A stretch of 64,000 nucleotides of DNA, from NCBI GenBank assembly GCA_036346375.1, contig CM070500.1:83742437-83806436 (forward strand). The letters are read 5' to 3'. Origin of the DNA: Guadua angustifolia. Its lineage: Eukaryota; Streptophyta; Magnoliopsida; Poales; Poaceae. The notes under the pieces are model-generated. The model was not told the origin of the DNA. It made no database searches and was given only the letters and a program-made list of their open reading frames with translations. The position numbers were made by a program, and so were the translations under genes. Below, one piece after another: positions 1 to 12,033 of this stretch (within the stretch, counting starts at the first letter, position 1; every line of letters begins with the position of its first letter).

Positions 1-2967
1 CGAACTCGACAAACTCCTCAAGGCCGGCTTCATTAGGAAGTTCCGCACTTTGAGTGGTGGCAAACCCACCATCGTGAAGAAGAAGGGGGCAAGTGGCGAT
101 GTGTGTCGACCACATCGCCTAAACGCCGCCGCTCAAGGATAACTCTTGCGCCGCAAGATTGATTAACTCGTCGACGAACGGCGAGTCCTGTAATGAGTTT
201 TTGATGCCTATTCAAAGTTACCACCAGACGCCTTTGTTCCCGACGAGGAAAGACCTCCTTCATCACCCCGTTCGCACATTCGCCTACGACCATGTCCTTC
301 GGTTATGGAACGGCAGGCGACCTTCCAAAGCTTGATGCGTAAGACTTTCAGACCAGATAGGCGAAACTCGGAGGTATACGTGGATGATATCGAGTTAAGA
401 GTAAGCTCCCCTCAGTCATATATCGACCTTGAGGAAACCTTTTGTAATCTTCAGAGACATAAAATAAAGCTCAATCCCGATAAGTGTGTTTTTGGGGTGA
501 AAGCCGGTAAAGTACTCGGGTATGTCATCTGCCCCGGCATCGGTGTTAACCCGAAAAGATCGAGGCTATCGAAAGGATGCGCCCCGAGCTCCGTAAAGGA
601 GGTGCAAACCCGATCGACGATGGCGCCTCTTAGCCGCTTCATTTCCGATCAAGCGAACGCGGTTTGCCTTTCTTTAAGGCACTCTGCAGCATGAGGGCTT
701 TTGTATGGGATCAAGAAGCTAACCGCCTTCGACGAGCTAAAGCGATCGCCCAAATTTCAATCTCGCCACGCCAAGGCCTGGGGAGCGCTCCTACTTTTAC
801 TCAAGGTGACACCTGTGCCGAAGCGCAGATCTTGGCGGAGAGCGAGATGGGACGCAGGCGTCAAATGTACTACGTCGGCAAGTATTGCACGCCAAAGGAG
901 CTGCTACCCCAAGGTCCAAACTCAGATTTCATGCTCATGGCTTCCGAGCTACGCCACTACTTCCAAGCCCACGAGGTCGCCGTCCCGACCGCTTCCGCTT
1001 AAGGAGATCCTAAGAAACCCAGACGCCAAAGGGTCGGACAAATGGGGCCATGGAACTCACGAGTTCGACATACACTTTCGCTCAAGACGGCAATCAAGTC
1101 CTAGATCTTGGCAGATTTCGTATGAATGGACTAACCCCGCAAATTCGACACCGAATCTCGAGAATCATGGACGGTCACCGACCATGTATTTCGACGATCC
1201 CGAGCTTCGAACGCCGGGTCAAGGCGTCAGATCGGTGTCCCCTCAGGGGGACCGCCTGCGATATGTCATCCAATTACACTTCGCCGCAACCAACAACGCG
1301 GCAGAGTACGAAGGCCTCTCGCCGAAGCCGGGCGCAAGGCGCCGAGTCCAAATGATCGACCGTGAAGGGTGATTCACAACTAGTCGCCAACCAAGTAAAC
1401 AAGGAGTATCGGTGTTCGATGGCTCAATGGCGCTTTACGGTTGAAGTGAGGAAGATGGAGCGACACTTTAGAAATTTCGGCACTCTACATCCCTCAGAAG
1501 GACAATTCCTGGCCGCACCAACTTTCCAAGGTCGGTTCTCGCAGCTTGCCCGCCCCCACTGGGCGCTCGCTGAGCATCTGCACAAGCCCTCCATTCCTCG
1601 TAGAGGAGGCACCACCCCAGACGCCACTTGGCCGCCGAGGCGCCACGAAACATCGCGAAAGCCCCTACTCCCCTCGAGGTGGCGCAAGAGACGTCTGAAC
1701 GCCTCCTTCCTCGAGCAAGGTCTTGATTGATGGCGCCATTCATCCAAGATCTTGCCCAAGGACATTGCCCGAGGAAGAAGCCGGCTGCTCTCTTGCAAAA
1801 GGCGGCCATCCGCTCACAAGCTCGTAGCGGCGCCTTATACCGAAAGGCGACCGGGGTACTCTCCAAGCGCGATCCCGAGCAGAAGGCTTAATTCCTTCTC
1901 GAGGACATCCATGCGGAATGTGCGAGCCCACTCGTCCTTTTCGGACTCTTGTAAGCAAGGCATTCCGCCTCGGGTACTCTTGCCATGACTTCTAGACGAC
2001 GCCGCAATTGTTGTGACTTGTCGGCGCTGCGAGTTCACGCCGTAAGTCCCACCAAATGCCAGACGCTACCGCAAACTATCCCGATCTCATGGCCATTCTC
2101 GACACGAGAACCGATATTCTCGGGCCTTTCCCCGTGGTCGAAGGGTTCTAAATTCTTGCTTCAGTAGCTATCGACACTTTCTCTAAGTGGATTGAGGCAG
2201 AGCCGATTTCAACCATTTCTACTCGAGCGACTAAGAGATTTTTTTCGCAAAGAACGTGGACGCTGCCGGGTACCCAATCGCCTCATCACGGATAACGGAC
2301 TCGATTCAAGCGATTTGTTTCAAGCATCTGCGAGGAAATAGGAACAAAGATACCTTCGCCTCAGAGCTCATTCACAGAGCAACGGAGGCGTAGAAAGAAC
2401 AAACGCCACCTACTCCAAGGCATCAAGAAAAGGGTCTTCAAAGACCTCTCCCGACAAAGGCGGATCATGGGTGGATTTAGCTTCCTTCCGTCCTCTGGTT
2501 CTGCACAAGACCACAAGAAGCCGAAGCTACTGGTAAACGCCATTCGGCTTCGCCTATGGTGCGGAGGTCATCTTGCCCGCCGAATCGTTCTCGGATCCCC
2601 AAGAATCCATTTGACCGACACCGCTGTTGTGGTCGTGGCGCCGCCTAGACCTCGATCTCGCCGAGGAATCTCGCTTAAGGCACGGCTCCGTCACCGTCTA
2701 CCAACGAGCACTCATAAAAGCACGCTGCCAAGACGATTTCGCCAGATCCTTGCAGTAGGCGACCTTGTCCTCACGCCTAATTCAGGACTTGTCGAAGGCC
2801 AACAAGCTCTCCCCAAATGGGAAGGACCGCTCACGCTCGTTTCAACGACGCTACCGGGTCAGTCCGCCTTGCCATGGAGGACGGCCATGAAGCTTCCTAA
2901 CTCATGGAACATCGACCGGTGCGCAAGTTCTATGTCTAAGCTCATGTGCTCTTTCGTTATATTGTGA
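1..2967 (+). pseudogene. Ty3/gypsy (Tat lineage) pol remnant: RT, RNase H, second RNase H, integrase
   Basis: Partial polyprotein, cut by the window start and broken by many frameshifts. It copies element RNA into DNA and integrates it. In order one sees RT text from base 2 (ELDKLLKAGFIRKF); the RT catalytic box YVDD at 377-388, inside NSEVYVDDIE, followed by LEETFCNLQRHKIKLNPDKC; RNase H-like text NNAAEYEGLS near 1292-1320; KGDSQLVANQVNKEYRC at 1363-1415, typical of the second (archaeal-type) RNase H of Tat elements; a CRRC of the integrase HHCC finger near 2023-2035; an integrase core with LVAIDTFSKWIEAEP near 2157-2205 and RLITDN near 2277-2294; then a C-terminal stretch around 2700-2945 (VGDLVLTPNSGL and KWEGPL). 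No single frame spans it. Some frameshifts may be sequencing error. The lineage rests on the double RNase H and the long 3' region. Family call is firm, functional state unknown. Confidence 0.9.
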
Positions 2968-3650
2968 ATCCACGCCCTACTTTTCGCAATATAGCTTTCA
3001 TCCAACCTGTACCCTTTTCATCTTACTACCACGGATTGGGCGATGACACAACAGCATCGCATGCTTTTTAGCTCACCACCAAAGGCTTGATCGTGATAAG
3101 CGGCCTTGGTCCGCAGAGCCATCCGCCACGCCGATACAAGCCGCATAAGCAGACACCTTTTCGATCGGCTCGACTTTTTAGCTCGGCTCGCGTGCGTTGG
3201 TCGCTACACACCGCACCCACAAATTAGGGATGCACGCCCTAAGCGCTAACAAATTTCGGCACACGCTCGTTCTTTTTTCATCGACCTATCCCACGCTTGT
3301 TGCTTGCACTGGCGGCGTTGATCTGGAGGGCCGCGTTTTCCTTCACCTCTCCTGCGAACAAACTCGTGCTCGCAACGGTGCACGAGCGTTATTCGCAATG
3401 GGTCGGATGGAAGCGAAGCTCCCGAGCAGGCCGTATCTTTTGTCGCTAGGCACTACTCGTCAGAAAGTGTTGCCCCGACGAACATCACCTCCGGGCACCG
3501 CCACAAAATACTACAATTAACTAAGGAATAATTTTCATTCCAAGACATCGGTTTATATATATACATATACAACTCTATGGGCCGCATCGCTTCGAAAGGC
3601 CATGGAAAGCTTTTGCCTATAATCGGCGATTTTGGCTTGAGATCGATCAC
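2968..3650. other. Non-coding start of the Tat element 3' region
   Basis: Between the integrase C-terminus and the antisense coding stretch. I see no conserved protein text on either strand. A 107-codon plus-strand frame at 3197-3520 shows no recognisable domain. Tat-lineage elements typically have a long, variable region between pol and the 3' LTR, and this is its first part. Confidence 0.5.
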
Positions 3651-6442
3651 CTTCGCACGGCTTCACGACCCGTTAGCTTCCTCAAGAAGTTGCTCGATCT
3701 CCTCTTTATCTTGGTCGGCAAAATGGCGCCTGCATCGCCTGCCCGCTCGGCTCTGGCCACCTTAGCTTCAAGACTTTGGGCACGCCGCCTTTCGCTCGAG
3801 CTCTGCCGAGCCAAGAGCCCCGTCCCGCTAACTGGCTAGGTCCTTCTCCGCTTGACTCCACTGCTTCCACCGCGAGAGTTCTTCCTTAGCCTGCACGGAC
3901 TCCTCGAGCTCGGCCACCTTGGCCTCCATGGTCCTGCATACTCTCGATGTTGTTGAAGCTCTTGCTCAAGGCCACTTGACCTTGTCCGCTAAGGGCAAGG
4001 TCCTTCTCCGACGCCACGCGTGCTTGCCTCACTGTCCCAACTCTTGCTCGAGCGCTAGCACCCTCTTCTCCAAGGGCAAATGCATTCTCCTGCCAAAGCG
4101 AGAGCTCGACCTTTCTGCTCAAGCTCTTGCTCGAGCACGAGGAAACGCCTTGACTCGGAGACGCCGCGCCCGCCTCGAGGCGCTTTGCTCAGCAGGCAAC
4201 CTCGCTGAGTTTGCCCACTTTCCCTCCGGCCCGCCGACCACGAGCCGCTTTCTTCATAGAAGCGGCTCCAGAGTTAGGGACGATCAAGACCTCCTCAAAG
4301 TCGCTCGGGGTTTTTCAAGAAGTGGCGAAAATACCCCAAGTAAAGCTCCCCGCAAAATCCAAATAAGGAAAGTCGTGGCGATGCCGAGCATCCTTACCTC
4401 GGCGCGTTAGCGCCGCAGTTCACCCAGATTGCTCGAAAATCGCCACCGATGTCCCTGCACCTCGGCAGGAGGACGCTCGCCCAGAGTCCCGAAAAGGCGG
4501 ATCGCTCGGGCAGCAAGCTTCCCGGGCAGGGAATCGCCATGGAGCTCCTTGCTCAGGTCTTCCCATTGCCCTCCTCACAAGACGTTGTTCGCCGAGGGCG
4601 CGGAAGGTCGCCCAACATATCTTTCGCGGGGCTTCAAACCTTCTCGAGATTCTTCGCTCAATCTTGAATCTCGGCCTCGCTCTTGCATCGCCTACAGGTG
4701 CTCGGGGCCAGAGTTTCGCCCGCCTTGGTCGTCGGCGCCCGAACTCCTCCGCCACCTCCACTCTCGGCCATCACAATGTCGGCGACTTTGAGCATATCGC
4801 CGCTAAGACATTGTCAACGATCTCGTAAGCCACTTTCCTAGATCCGGAATGAACCTACGAGCTATGTCGCCCACGCCGCTTAGGTGGGGCTAGCTCGGTC
4901 GCAATAAGACAAGAACAAAGCTAAGGCAAAACAAGCGCCGAGCCTTACCCTTGGCCGAGCCTTCCTCGCCACGTAGTTAGGTTCTCGCCCGCGAAAGCGG
5001 TTTGGCCTTCTCGCCGGCGGCTTGGGTGATTTTTCGCCCGATTTAGTCGACCTCCTCCATGTCGAACCCCCACCAACGCTCTTTCGGTGACAGACGGTCG
5101 TCACGGTGAAATTGCATACGACGATCCCGAACTCCCGAAGCTTTGGCTTTCGGTCGCGTTGTCCCTCACATCCTCGAGCTCCCTCGCCAGTATGCCCCGC
5201 CGCCTACACCATCCTCGATCAATCTCCTCCGCCGATTTGCTCGATCCAATCGCCAGCTATAATTCTTCAACCAGCCTCAGCGGCTTACCTCCATCCGACG
5301 CAAGATACTCCAAGTGTCGCCGGGTTCCATGTGGTGCCGTCGCGCTCTTTGACGCCTTGGTGCTTGGAAGGGCGGCCTACTTTTTGTTTTCCTTTTTTGG
5401 CAGCCGTGGTGAAGCGCCGCCACCCGCCTTGATTTGAGCTCGGCCACGCCCGGCTCGAGGCGGTCTTTTCCTACCAAAGGACAATACATGACGTTAGAAT
5501 AGCTCGGATAATCGCTCCGTGCGCAAGACTCAAGAAAGCTCGGTGCCCTTCCCGAGCATAAACGACCAAGGGGCTCACCACGCCACACCGAAAGCAAGCA
5601 CGTTCTCAAGACAAGCGGTCGCGCGAAGGTTTTTGTTCTTCGGGGTTCCGAACATCTCGGCGACCCTCTTCTCGACTCGATCGGGTCCGGTCGTCACCAC
5701 ATCGCGCAAGGGTCAAGACGGTCTCAAGCGGTATAGGCGGGCAAAATTACGCAAGTCATGGACCTTACCGGTTCCCTTCATGGTGAGGTCGTCCCACCAC
5801 GATTTTGAAGAAAGGGTGCTCTCTCGCCTCGGTGAGGATATCCGCCTCGAGGAAGTCCGGGACGATGTCCCGCCCGGTGAGCCCCATGTTTGTGAGCTCG
5901 TGGATCGTCATCAGATCCGCTCCTCCTCGGGTCGGTGGCGGGCGTGGCGTGCCTTGCTTGGCGCCCATTGCCAGATAGCGCAGAGCTCCCAAGAACTTCC
6001 GAGTAGAACCAATGCTCGGCCCGGCCGCGACGAGTCCTTGAGGGTGAAGACGGGAACTCGTCTGGCGATTGGGCCTCAAAGCGGAGTATAGGGCACCGGT
6101 GAGCGAAGAGCCCCGATGACGGAAAAGATTGTAAAATGGAAGAAAAGATCCGACGAGGAAGGACGCCCAAAGCCTTCGCAGAGATGGGCGTAAAATGTTT
6201 AAAACAAGGATGGAGTTGGGGTTCAGTGGGTGACCTCACACCTGGCATTTCGCTAGAACGCCTTCCAGAACTCGCTCTCGGGCATTCGAGCCCATTGACG
6301 TGTAGAGCTCAGACGAGACTATCTCGTCGTCATGGCGCCGGGGCTTTTCGCCTCGGACCCTCAAGAATAAGGGTCCAGAATCCATAATCTGCGGCGCCTG
6401 AGCCTCTCCACCGTGATCTTGTTTCGCACCAAACCGCGCCAT
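3650..6442 (-). pseudogene. Antisense coding stretch in the 3' region of the Tat element
   Basis: Decayed minus-strand coding sequence lying between pol and the 3' LTR, opposite in direction to pol. The 5' end may be at 6442, where an ATG opens MARFGAKQDHGGEAQAPQ. Internal text at about 5800-5930 reads DLMTIHELTNMGLTGRDIV. From about 4120 down to 3680 the strand is rich in Glu, Lys, Leu and Ala (for example ELEESVQAKEELSRWKQW), which suggests a long coiled coil. Grande/RIRE2-type Tat elements are known to carry an antisense ORF of unknown function at this place, so this is most likely its remnant. Frames change repeatedly, and the GC-rich sequence gives open frames on both strands, so exact limits are uncertain. 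I do not recognise a function. Confidence 0.5.
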
Positions 6443-6449
6443 GGGAGGA

Positions 6450-7084
6450 CTCAGTAATCAGGCGCCAGGCAGAAGAGGAAGCTTGGGAGTTAGGAAGTCT
6501 GGGGCGGAGTGTTTACGAGAAGATGAAGATAAATGAAGAAAGTAGCAGCCTTTTCAAGGCGTGCCGATGCAATTTGTAGGCGGAGAAGTTGGGCTTAACG
6601 GTAAAGGCAATGATTGTCGGGCGCGTGGCGGTTCGGTCTCCGGCGAACTGGCGAGGGCGATTCCTAAAAAGCTGTCGAGGCCATGCCGCGACGCTTCATG
6701 AGGAAGGAGCCACGCAAAATTTCGCGCTCCACCCACAGTGTTATTCGCCTGTGTTTGGCCAAGATGTTTCGGCCACACAGTGGCGCAAGATATCCCGGCC
6801 AAAGTTGTTTCGGATGTCGTGAACGTGTCTTCCTCTCGCTATGTAGCCCCTTTCTTCCCGGAAAGGATACCGAGATGTTGCGGCGTTCTTCGCCACAGGA
6901 TTCCCCACGCCGAGCATGGTTCCTCGGCCAGAGCGCTTTTCCGCATCGAGATCCCTCACCCCGAGCAAGGAAGTCGGGTTCATGCAGAGCTTGTTCACCG
7001 CATGATTCCAATCCTCTTAAGAAGTCTAGAGGCTCACATGAGGCCTCAAGAAGGCCCTTTTTCCCCTTCACCTCGGGGCTAGGC
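6450..7084 (+). other. Tat element sequence leading into the 3' LTR
   Basis: No coding sequence supported. The last ~90 bases (about 6995-7084) match the bases before the 3' LTR at 21915-22000, including AGAAGTCTAGAGGC and a final CCTCGGGGCTAG. CTCGGGG-type sequence directly before TGTC is the usual polypurine-tract end of this grass gypsy family. It ties the pol remnant to LTR 7085-7740 and to the element at 18767-22716. Confidence 0.6.
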
Positions 7085-7740
7085 TGTCAGATTGGCTACA
7101 CTGCATCAAGACGACCATCGGCCGGCGCTAACCAACCATGCCCTTGTTCTGACAACGATGCAAGACCGACCAGGCACCCTGCCCGAAAGCAAGCCAATGG
7201 GTCCTCGACAAGCGACGTGGCATTAAATGCATGGCGGCTCAGGATCGCGGCCGGGTCCATGCCACACGGTCATGACGACTTGGTCCACGCCCATCGTGCT
7301 CTACGTCGCGTGGTACCGGCGGTGGCGCGCAACCTTCGCTCACAGACGTCCTCTACATGGCAGCGCCCTGTAATAAATGATTTGTCTCTGTAATTCCCTA
7401 TAAATACCCCTCCCATTTATGGATTGAGGGTTGGAACCCTTGTAACACACACACACTCACGCCTGAGCCCACCGTAGGTCCTTAGGATCTCTAGGGACCC
7501 CGAGCAAGCGCTTTGTAACACCTCTCGTGATACTAGTGAAATTCCATCGACGAGGGTTGTTATCTCCACCGGAGGCCGAACCAATGAAAAATTGACCCCT
7601 TGTGCCTTCCGATTGTCCCAGATACCTCGCTTCCTTGTTAAGCACACCCTCGGGACGTACAACCCTTGCGGAAAAGGGGCCTCACGTTGATCCTCATTCA
7701 ACAAGTAAGCCTACGGGGACCTCATCCCTAATCGTCGACA
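7085..7740 (+). mobile_element. 3' LTR of the left-hand Tat element
   Basis: Begins TGTCAG and ends CGTCGACA. It is homologous along its length to the LTRs at 18767-19467 and 22001-22716. A TATA box (CTATAAATA) lies at 7398-7406, before a run of CA repeats and a conserved block with the word CCCCGAGCAAGCGC. The 5' LTR lies left of the window, so the target-site duplication cannot be tested. The bases after it start ATTTT. The element was inserted within the copia gag sequence that follows. Confidence 0.8.
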
Positions 7741-8859
7741 ATTTTAATATGCTTCAAGAAAATCATGAATCCCTCCTTCTTAAAGAAATTCATAAGCCTA
7801 AGGTGGATATAGGAATCACGTGTAATTTAATTGATGAAATGCCATGCTTAAATGTCAACTCTAATATTTCATCAAAAATTGACATGTCCACCTCTTGTGA
7901 AGATTTAATTGATACGCCTTGTTGCTCTAATGAAATTTCTTCTAGTTCCTCTATGTCTTTGGATGCTAATCTTGTAGAGGAAAATAAAGAGCTCAAGGCC
8001 CAAGTCATTAGATTAGAAGATGACTTGAAGAAGTGCGTAAAGGGAAAAGCCATCCTCGACGAGATCTTGAGCAAGCCAAGGGCACCTCAAGATAAGCGAG
8101 GACTCCTGCCACATCTCCAAGAGGAGACTAGCAAGACAAGGCTCAACGCAAGACACTCAAAGACTATCAAGTGCTTCGCTTGCAACAAGAAGGGCCATTT
8201 CGCCTCCGTGTGCCCTAATAAAGTGGAGATCAAGCCACAACCATCAACAATGAGGCAAACCGACAAAGAGCAAGTCAAGAAAAAGAGACGCTCAAAGCCT
8301 ACTTGCTACAATTGTGGGAAAAAGGCACATCTAAGAAGGATTGTCCCAAAGGTATAACCCTAAGCCTACTCATCATTTTAATGATTATTTGCTTAGGAAT
8401 GACGAGAATGGCAATGTAAGTGCCAAGCTTGTCAAATCCCCTATGCCCGCTCAAAATGATAATGCTCATTTGCATAGGAAGAGTAAATCTAGAAATGGAT
8501 TTGCTAAATTTGTTAAGACTCCTAAGCCTACACAAAGCAATTCATATAAATTGCTTAGGACAAATAACGATAGCAAAATATTTGCTAGATATACTAGATC
8601 CTCTAAGCCAATGCATAATTTTAATAATCATATGCTTAGAAGAGATCAAATTAGAAATAGTTTTGCAAAGTATCATTGTCCTCCTAAGCCTTTTCATAAA
8701 AATGCTAATTATTTGCCTAGGAGGAATAATTATTGCAAACCTATTTCTAATTGTGTTAGTCAATTCAATAATATCGAAATTAGGGCTATTTGGGTTTCTA
8801 AATCTATTGTGACTAACATTGTTGGACCCAACAAGGATTGGGTACCAAAAACCGCCTAA
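7741..8859 (+). pseudogene. Copia-type gag (C-terminal part) with zinc knuckles and repeats
   Basis: Nucleocapsid protein of a Ty1/copia element of the grass SIRE/Opie kind. Its role is to coat the element RNA. The left part is cut by the Tat LTR. From about 7750 the frame gives an acidic/polar stretch with a short coiled coil (LVEENKELKAQVIRLEDDLK), then a full CCHC knuckle at about 8173-8214 (CFACNKKGHFASVC), and a second knuckle beginning CYNCGKK near 8307. After the second knuckle the frame shifts (KKDCPK is in another frame), and the next frame runs to TNIVGPNKDWVPKTA and a stop at 8859. In relatives this ending leads straight into pol; here no protease or RT text follows. The five 81-bp repeats are listed separately. 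Confidence 0.8.
8359..8763 (+). repeat. Five in-frame 81-bp tandem repeats in copia gag
   Basis: Units start at 8359, 8440, 8521, 8602 and 8683, each exactly 81 bp (27 codons). Each begins with CCTAAGCC or a close variant and contains a TTGCTTAGG-like word in the middle. At protein level the unit resembles KPxHNFNNxxLRRDxxxNxFAKY. Spacing is kept exactly although the bases have diverged, so the length was held by coding constraint when the copies diverged. Confidence 0.85.
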
Positions 8860-9207
8860 AAGATTTTTAGGTAATATGAGATGGATTGGACGTTTGGCTT
8901 CCTCAAGAATATAAGGACTTCAACATTTGCAAAATGGAGCCAAGCATGAGGATGATCACTTCAATCTTGAGCCAATGCCATCTCGGGTAACAAGTAGTTA
9001 ATTTGATTACTATTTAGCTTATAGCCTTGCGTAGGTTATATTGCATTATTCATGAAAATCAATTTAGATTACTTGTTCATTTGCTTGCTCATGCTTATTA
9101 GTTGTTTTGATTGTAATCTTGAGCAAGTTTGGGATAGTGGCACATTAAGGGGGGATGCTAAATCATAATCACGTATATCATGTCCCTACATGTGCCCATA
9201 TTTATAT
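8860..9207 (+). other. Copia-derived sequence with a polypurine-tract-like motif
   Basis: No long frame. AAGGGGGGATG at 9147-9157 resembles the polypurine tract before a copia 3' LTR. It lies about 290 bp after the gag stop, where pol should be. What follows it, and the sequence after 12033, may be LTR remnant but I could not match it to another LTR in the window. Confidence 0.4.
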
Positions 9208-12033
9208 GGCCCTGTTTGTTTCGGCTTAGGCTTTTTGGCTTTTGACTTAAAGCCGGCTTTTTGGCTTAATGAGCTTTTAAGCTGTTTGCTTTTAAGCCAA
9301 GGCACGTTGTTTGGCACCTTGGTTTTTTTATGGGTTGGATAGTGTAGCTTATTGTTGAAAAGTCTGAAATACCCTTTAAGATTGTGAGGGAGAGGGAGAT
9401 GGAGACGCCCTTGAACTGGTAGTGCTTTGTTCCTACGTACCTGCAGTGCACATTGGAGTTTCATGTAGCGCAACGTTGATTGAAGAGGCGTCCAGGAAAA
9501 CCGCCGTTTGCAGATTACTGCGATTTGAAAGCAAATGTTAAAGGAGCACATTGCGAAGAGAAATTCAAACTGGACTAGTCTGAATCATAATTACTAGAAA
9601 TACAGTGCATCCAATTTACGGTAAAGGATTCGAGTTCATCACTTTTTCTACCGATTTCTACTGTTGAGGCCAAGCAAAACATAATCCACGTATTTAACAG
9701 TTCTCTCTCATGCGTGCTAATGTTTCCATTGTTGATTGTCCTAAAGTCAGCCAGTGGCACCATGTCTAGTTTTATACAGAAAATGAATACCATGCACAGC
9801 CTCGACACCCCCAGCAAACAACGCCTGAATCTGTCCCACTCCTGGTTGTTTTTACATGGTTCGTTGAACGCACATGCCTAAGCTAAAGCTAACACGAGAC
9901 TCATCAAGCAAAGCCTCCACAAAAAATTATGGCCCCTACTGTTACTATCACCACGACCACCTCATTATAGTACATATATGTTACATTTCGATCGAATAGC
10001 TCAAACTGTGTGTAGTTGCAAAAGAATGCCATGAAAGCTGACTAAAGTTACAAGGACGTCATGTTGGTGCTGCTGGAAAAATTAACTCAACTGTCCCTGC
10101 TTCAGGCCTGCAACCGTCACGAGTGCTTCCTCAGTAAATACAACAACAGCTGAGCAAGTCCACTTCCAGCCTGCGCCAGTCAATGAGTGCTCCCATTTGT
10201 GTAGAAACCATCTGGCTGTGAGCCTCCATCTCAGCAAGCATCACGGACTTCGCCCGCTGAATAAAGGTTTGTAGATGTCAGAACTGTATTAACTAAATCT
10301 AATTAGCAGAGCAAAATTTTGATATCTAACAATTTCTGTATTACTTGTAACTAGCTAAATTTGTACAGTTAACATGTATCCTATGTTGAAAGAGCCTTTG
10401 ACAATCCCACCATACCAATCTTTCAGCATATGACAAATTTCGAGCTGCAAACAGTACCTGCGTATACTCCTTTAAGCTAATTTATTTCGGTTAACATAAC
10501 AAAGCTAGGATCTGAAAATGATAGTGTAAAAGAAATAATTTCAGCTATGAAAGCTCAGGACATTGCCAGAGCTGCTATAAGTGTTTGGATGATGACCGCA
10601 GTTTCTCTCCTAAAAAAATTGTGTTCTATGTTCATACAAAATTAGAAGTTCATAGACAGCTAGCTGTGTTCTACTGACATCATTTGCATTGAATCGACTG
10701 ATCAAGATGACCATCTTTATGTGTGACAAGATTTTCTGTACTTCAATTTTTATGGAACTTCGACTGATCAAGTCCTCTATTCTAGATTCTATTCTGGTTT
10801 AACTTTTTTCCCTGAGATAATTCAGATCGATTTTGGGGTGAAAGTACTTGAATGATTATTATATGTAACAGTATGAATTTTTCTGATGTCTGAGATAATT
10901 CTGATTAATTTTAACATCTTAATTATTTATAACAGAATCTTATTTCTGAGCAACCTCAACTGCATTGGAACGCAATGTCTATTGATCCAAATAATGCATT
11001 GTTTGTTTCCAAATACAAAACACGAGCTTCTTATGATCAAATTAAGAAAATGGTGCCATAAAAACAGGACAGAACCCCAAAGATGAGCTTTCAAACAACA
11101 ATCTTAGGGCTTGTTTTTATGTAACTTCAAGAATGAACCTGCAAACCTGATATTCAGATATACTATATGACTTGTCTGGCTAGAAGATTCTGCGTAGGGG
11201 TCGACTAGAAGTGAAGGTTAGATGACAATCTCCTGTTAAATAAGAGAACTCAATTAGAAAACGGCGGCGGAATCCATGGAGGAGGAGGCGGCGCTTAGCA
11301 TGGACTTGCCTTGCGGCGGCTGCGGCGCCACAACTCAATTTCGGCGACCCATCAGCTGTGCTTGCATGTTGAAGGCGTGGTGAGAGTGGGAGATTTTGCT
11401 TGAGAAGAGAACAAAGGAAGGGGATTAGAGAGATAGAGAGGGAGATAGAGAGAAGAAAGGGAATTGGGAAGGGGATTAATACTGCATTTCTGAGGAAATC
11501 CCACCTTCACTTTGCTCTCGCACGGAAGAAAATGCTGGAGAAGAAATCGCTCCCGTGTGGAAGAAATCGCGGAAGAGGAAATTGCTCCTGTGCTTGCCTT
11601 CGCGTGGCGCCGCAACGGATCGAGAAAATGCCTGACAAAGTGACGATACCTCTCCAACAAAGACACTATAGCCGCCTGTACGGAGGTCGCCGCCGGCTAA
11701 TCCTAGGGCGAGGGAGGAGCGCCGCTGGTAGCCCTAGGCGCGAGGAAGGCAAGCCGTCGCTGGTGTTGAGGGAGTCGGGGAGGAGTCCAGAGGAAAAAAA
11801 AAGTAAGGATTCTTCCTTTATATATGAGTGGCATTGGTGGGTAATTATTTTAGAATTGTAATGGCAAAAGCCTATTTCCAATCCGCAAAAGCCAAAAAAA
11901 GCCTCCTGTAACTGGCTTTTGAGCATAGTTATATAGAACTTTTGCGCTTTTTAAGCGCATTGAAATTTCTCTCCGTTTGTTTGGTTTTAGCTTTTTTGGC
12001 TTTAAAAAGTGATGAAAAAAAACAACCAGGGCC
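9208..12033. mobile_element. 2.8-kb DNA transposon-like element with GGCCCTG inverted ends
   Basis: The left end starts GGCCCTGTTTGTTT and the right end finishes CAACCAGGGCC, its inverted partner. Both subterminal regions are rich in AAAGCC/GGCTTT words in opposite orientation. No transposase is visible, so it is non-autonomous. I could not find a convincing target-site duplication: the flanks TTTATAT and ATAAGTG are not a direct repeat. The interior holds AT-rich filler (10300-11260), a purine-rich stretch near 11400-11480 and GC-rich blocks near 11270-11350 and 11540-11790. Superfamily (hAT or PIF/Harbinger) not decided. Confidence 0.55.
10130..10262 (-). pseudogene. Possible captured terminal exon inside the 2.8-kb element
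   Basis: On the minus strand, a splice-acceptor-like TTTATTCAG at about 10258-10266 is followed by an open frame reading RAKSVMLAEMEAHSQMV, then further codons to a stop near 10137. About 40 codons. No family recognised. The codon pattern and acceptor look exon-like, which would fit capture of a host gene piece by the transposon. Chance is possible at this length. Confidence 0.25.

Noticed and set aside
4420..4791. Three overlapping 70-120-codon frames on both strands
   Set aside because: GC-rich composition of the Tat element keeps frames open. None has a recognisable domain apart from the general antisense stretch reported.
5519..6248. 190-codon plus-strand frame opposite the antisense stretch
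   Set aside because: The minus strand here carries the more protein-like text (TIHELTNMGLTGRDIV). The plus frame shows no conserved motif.
9186..9551. 121-codon minus-strand frame rich in Lys/Pro
   Set aside because: It translates the subterminal AAAGCC repeats of the GGCCCTG element and crosses the element boundary.
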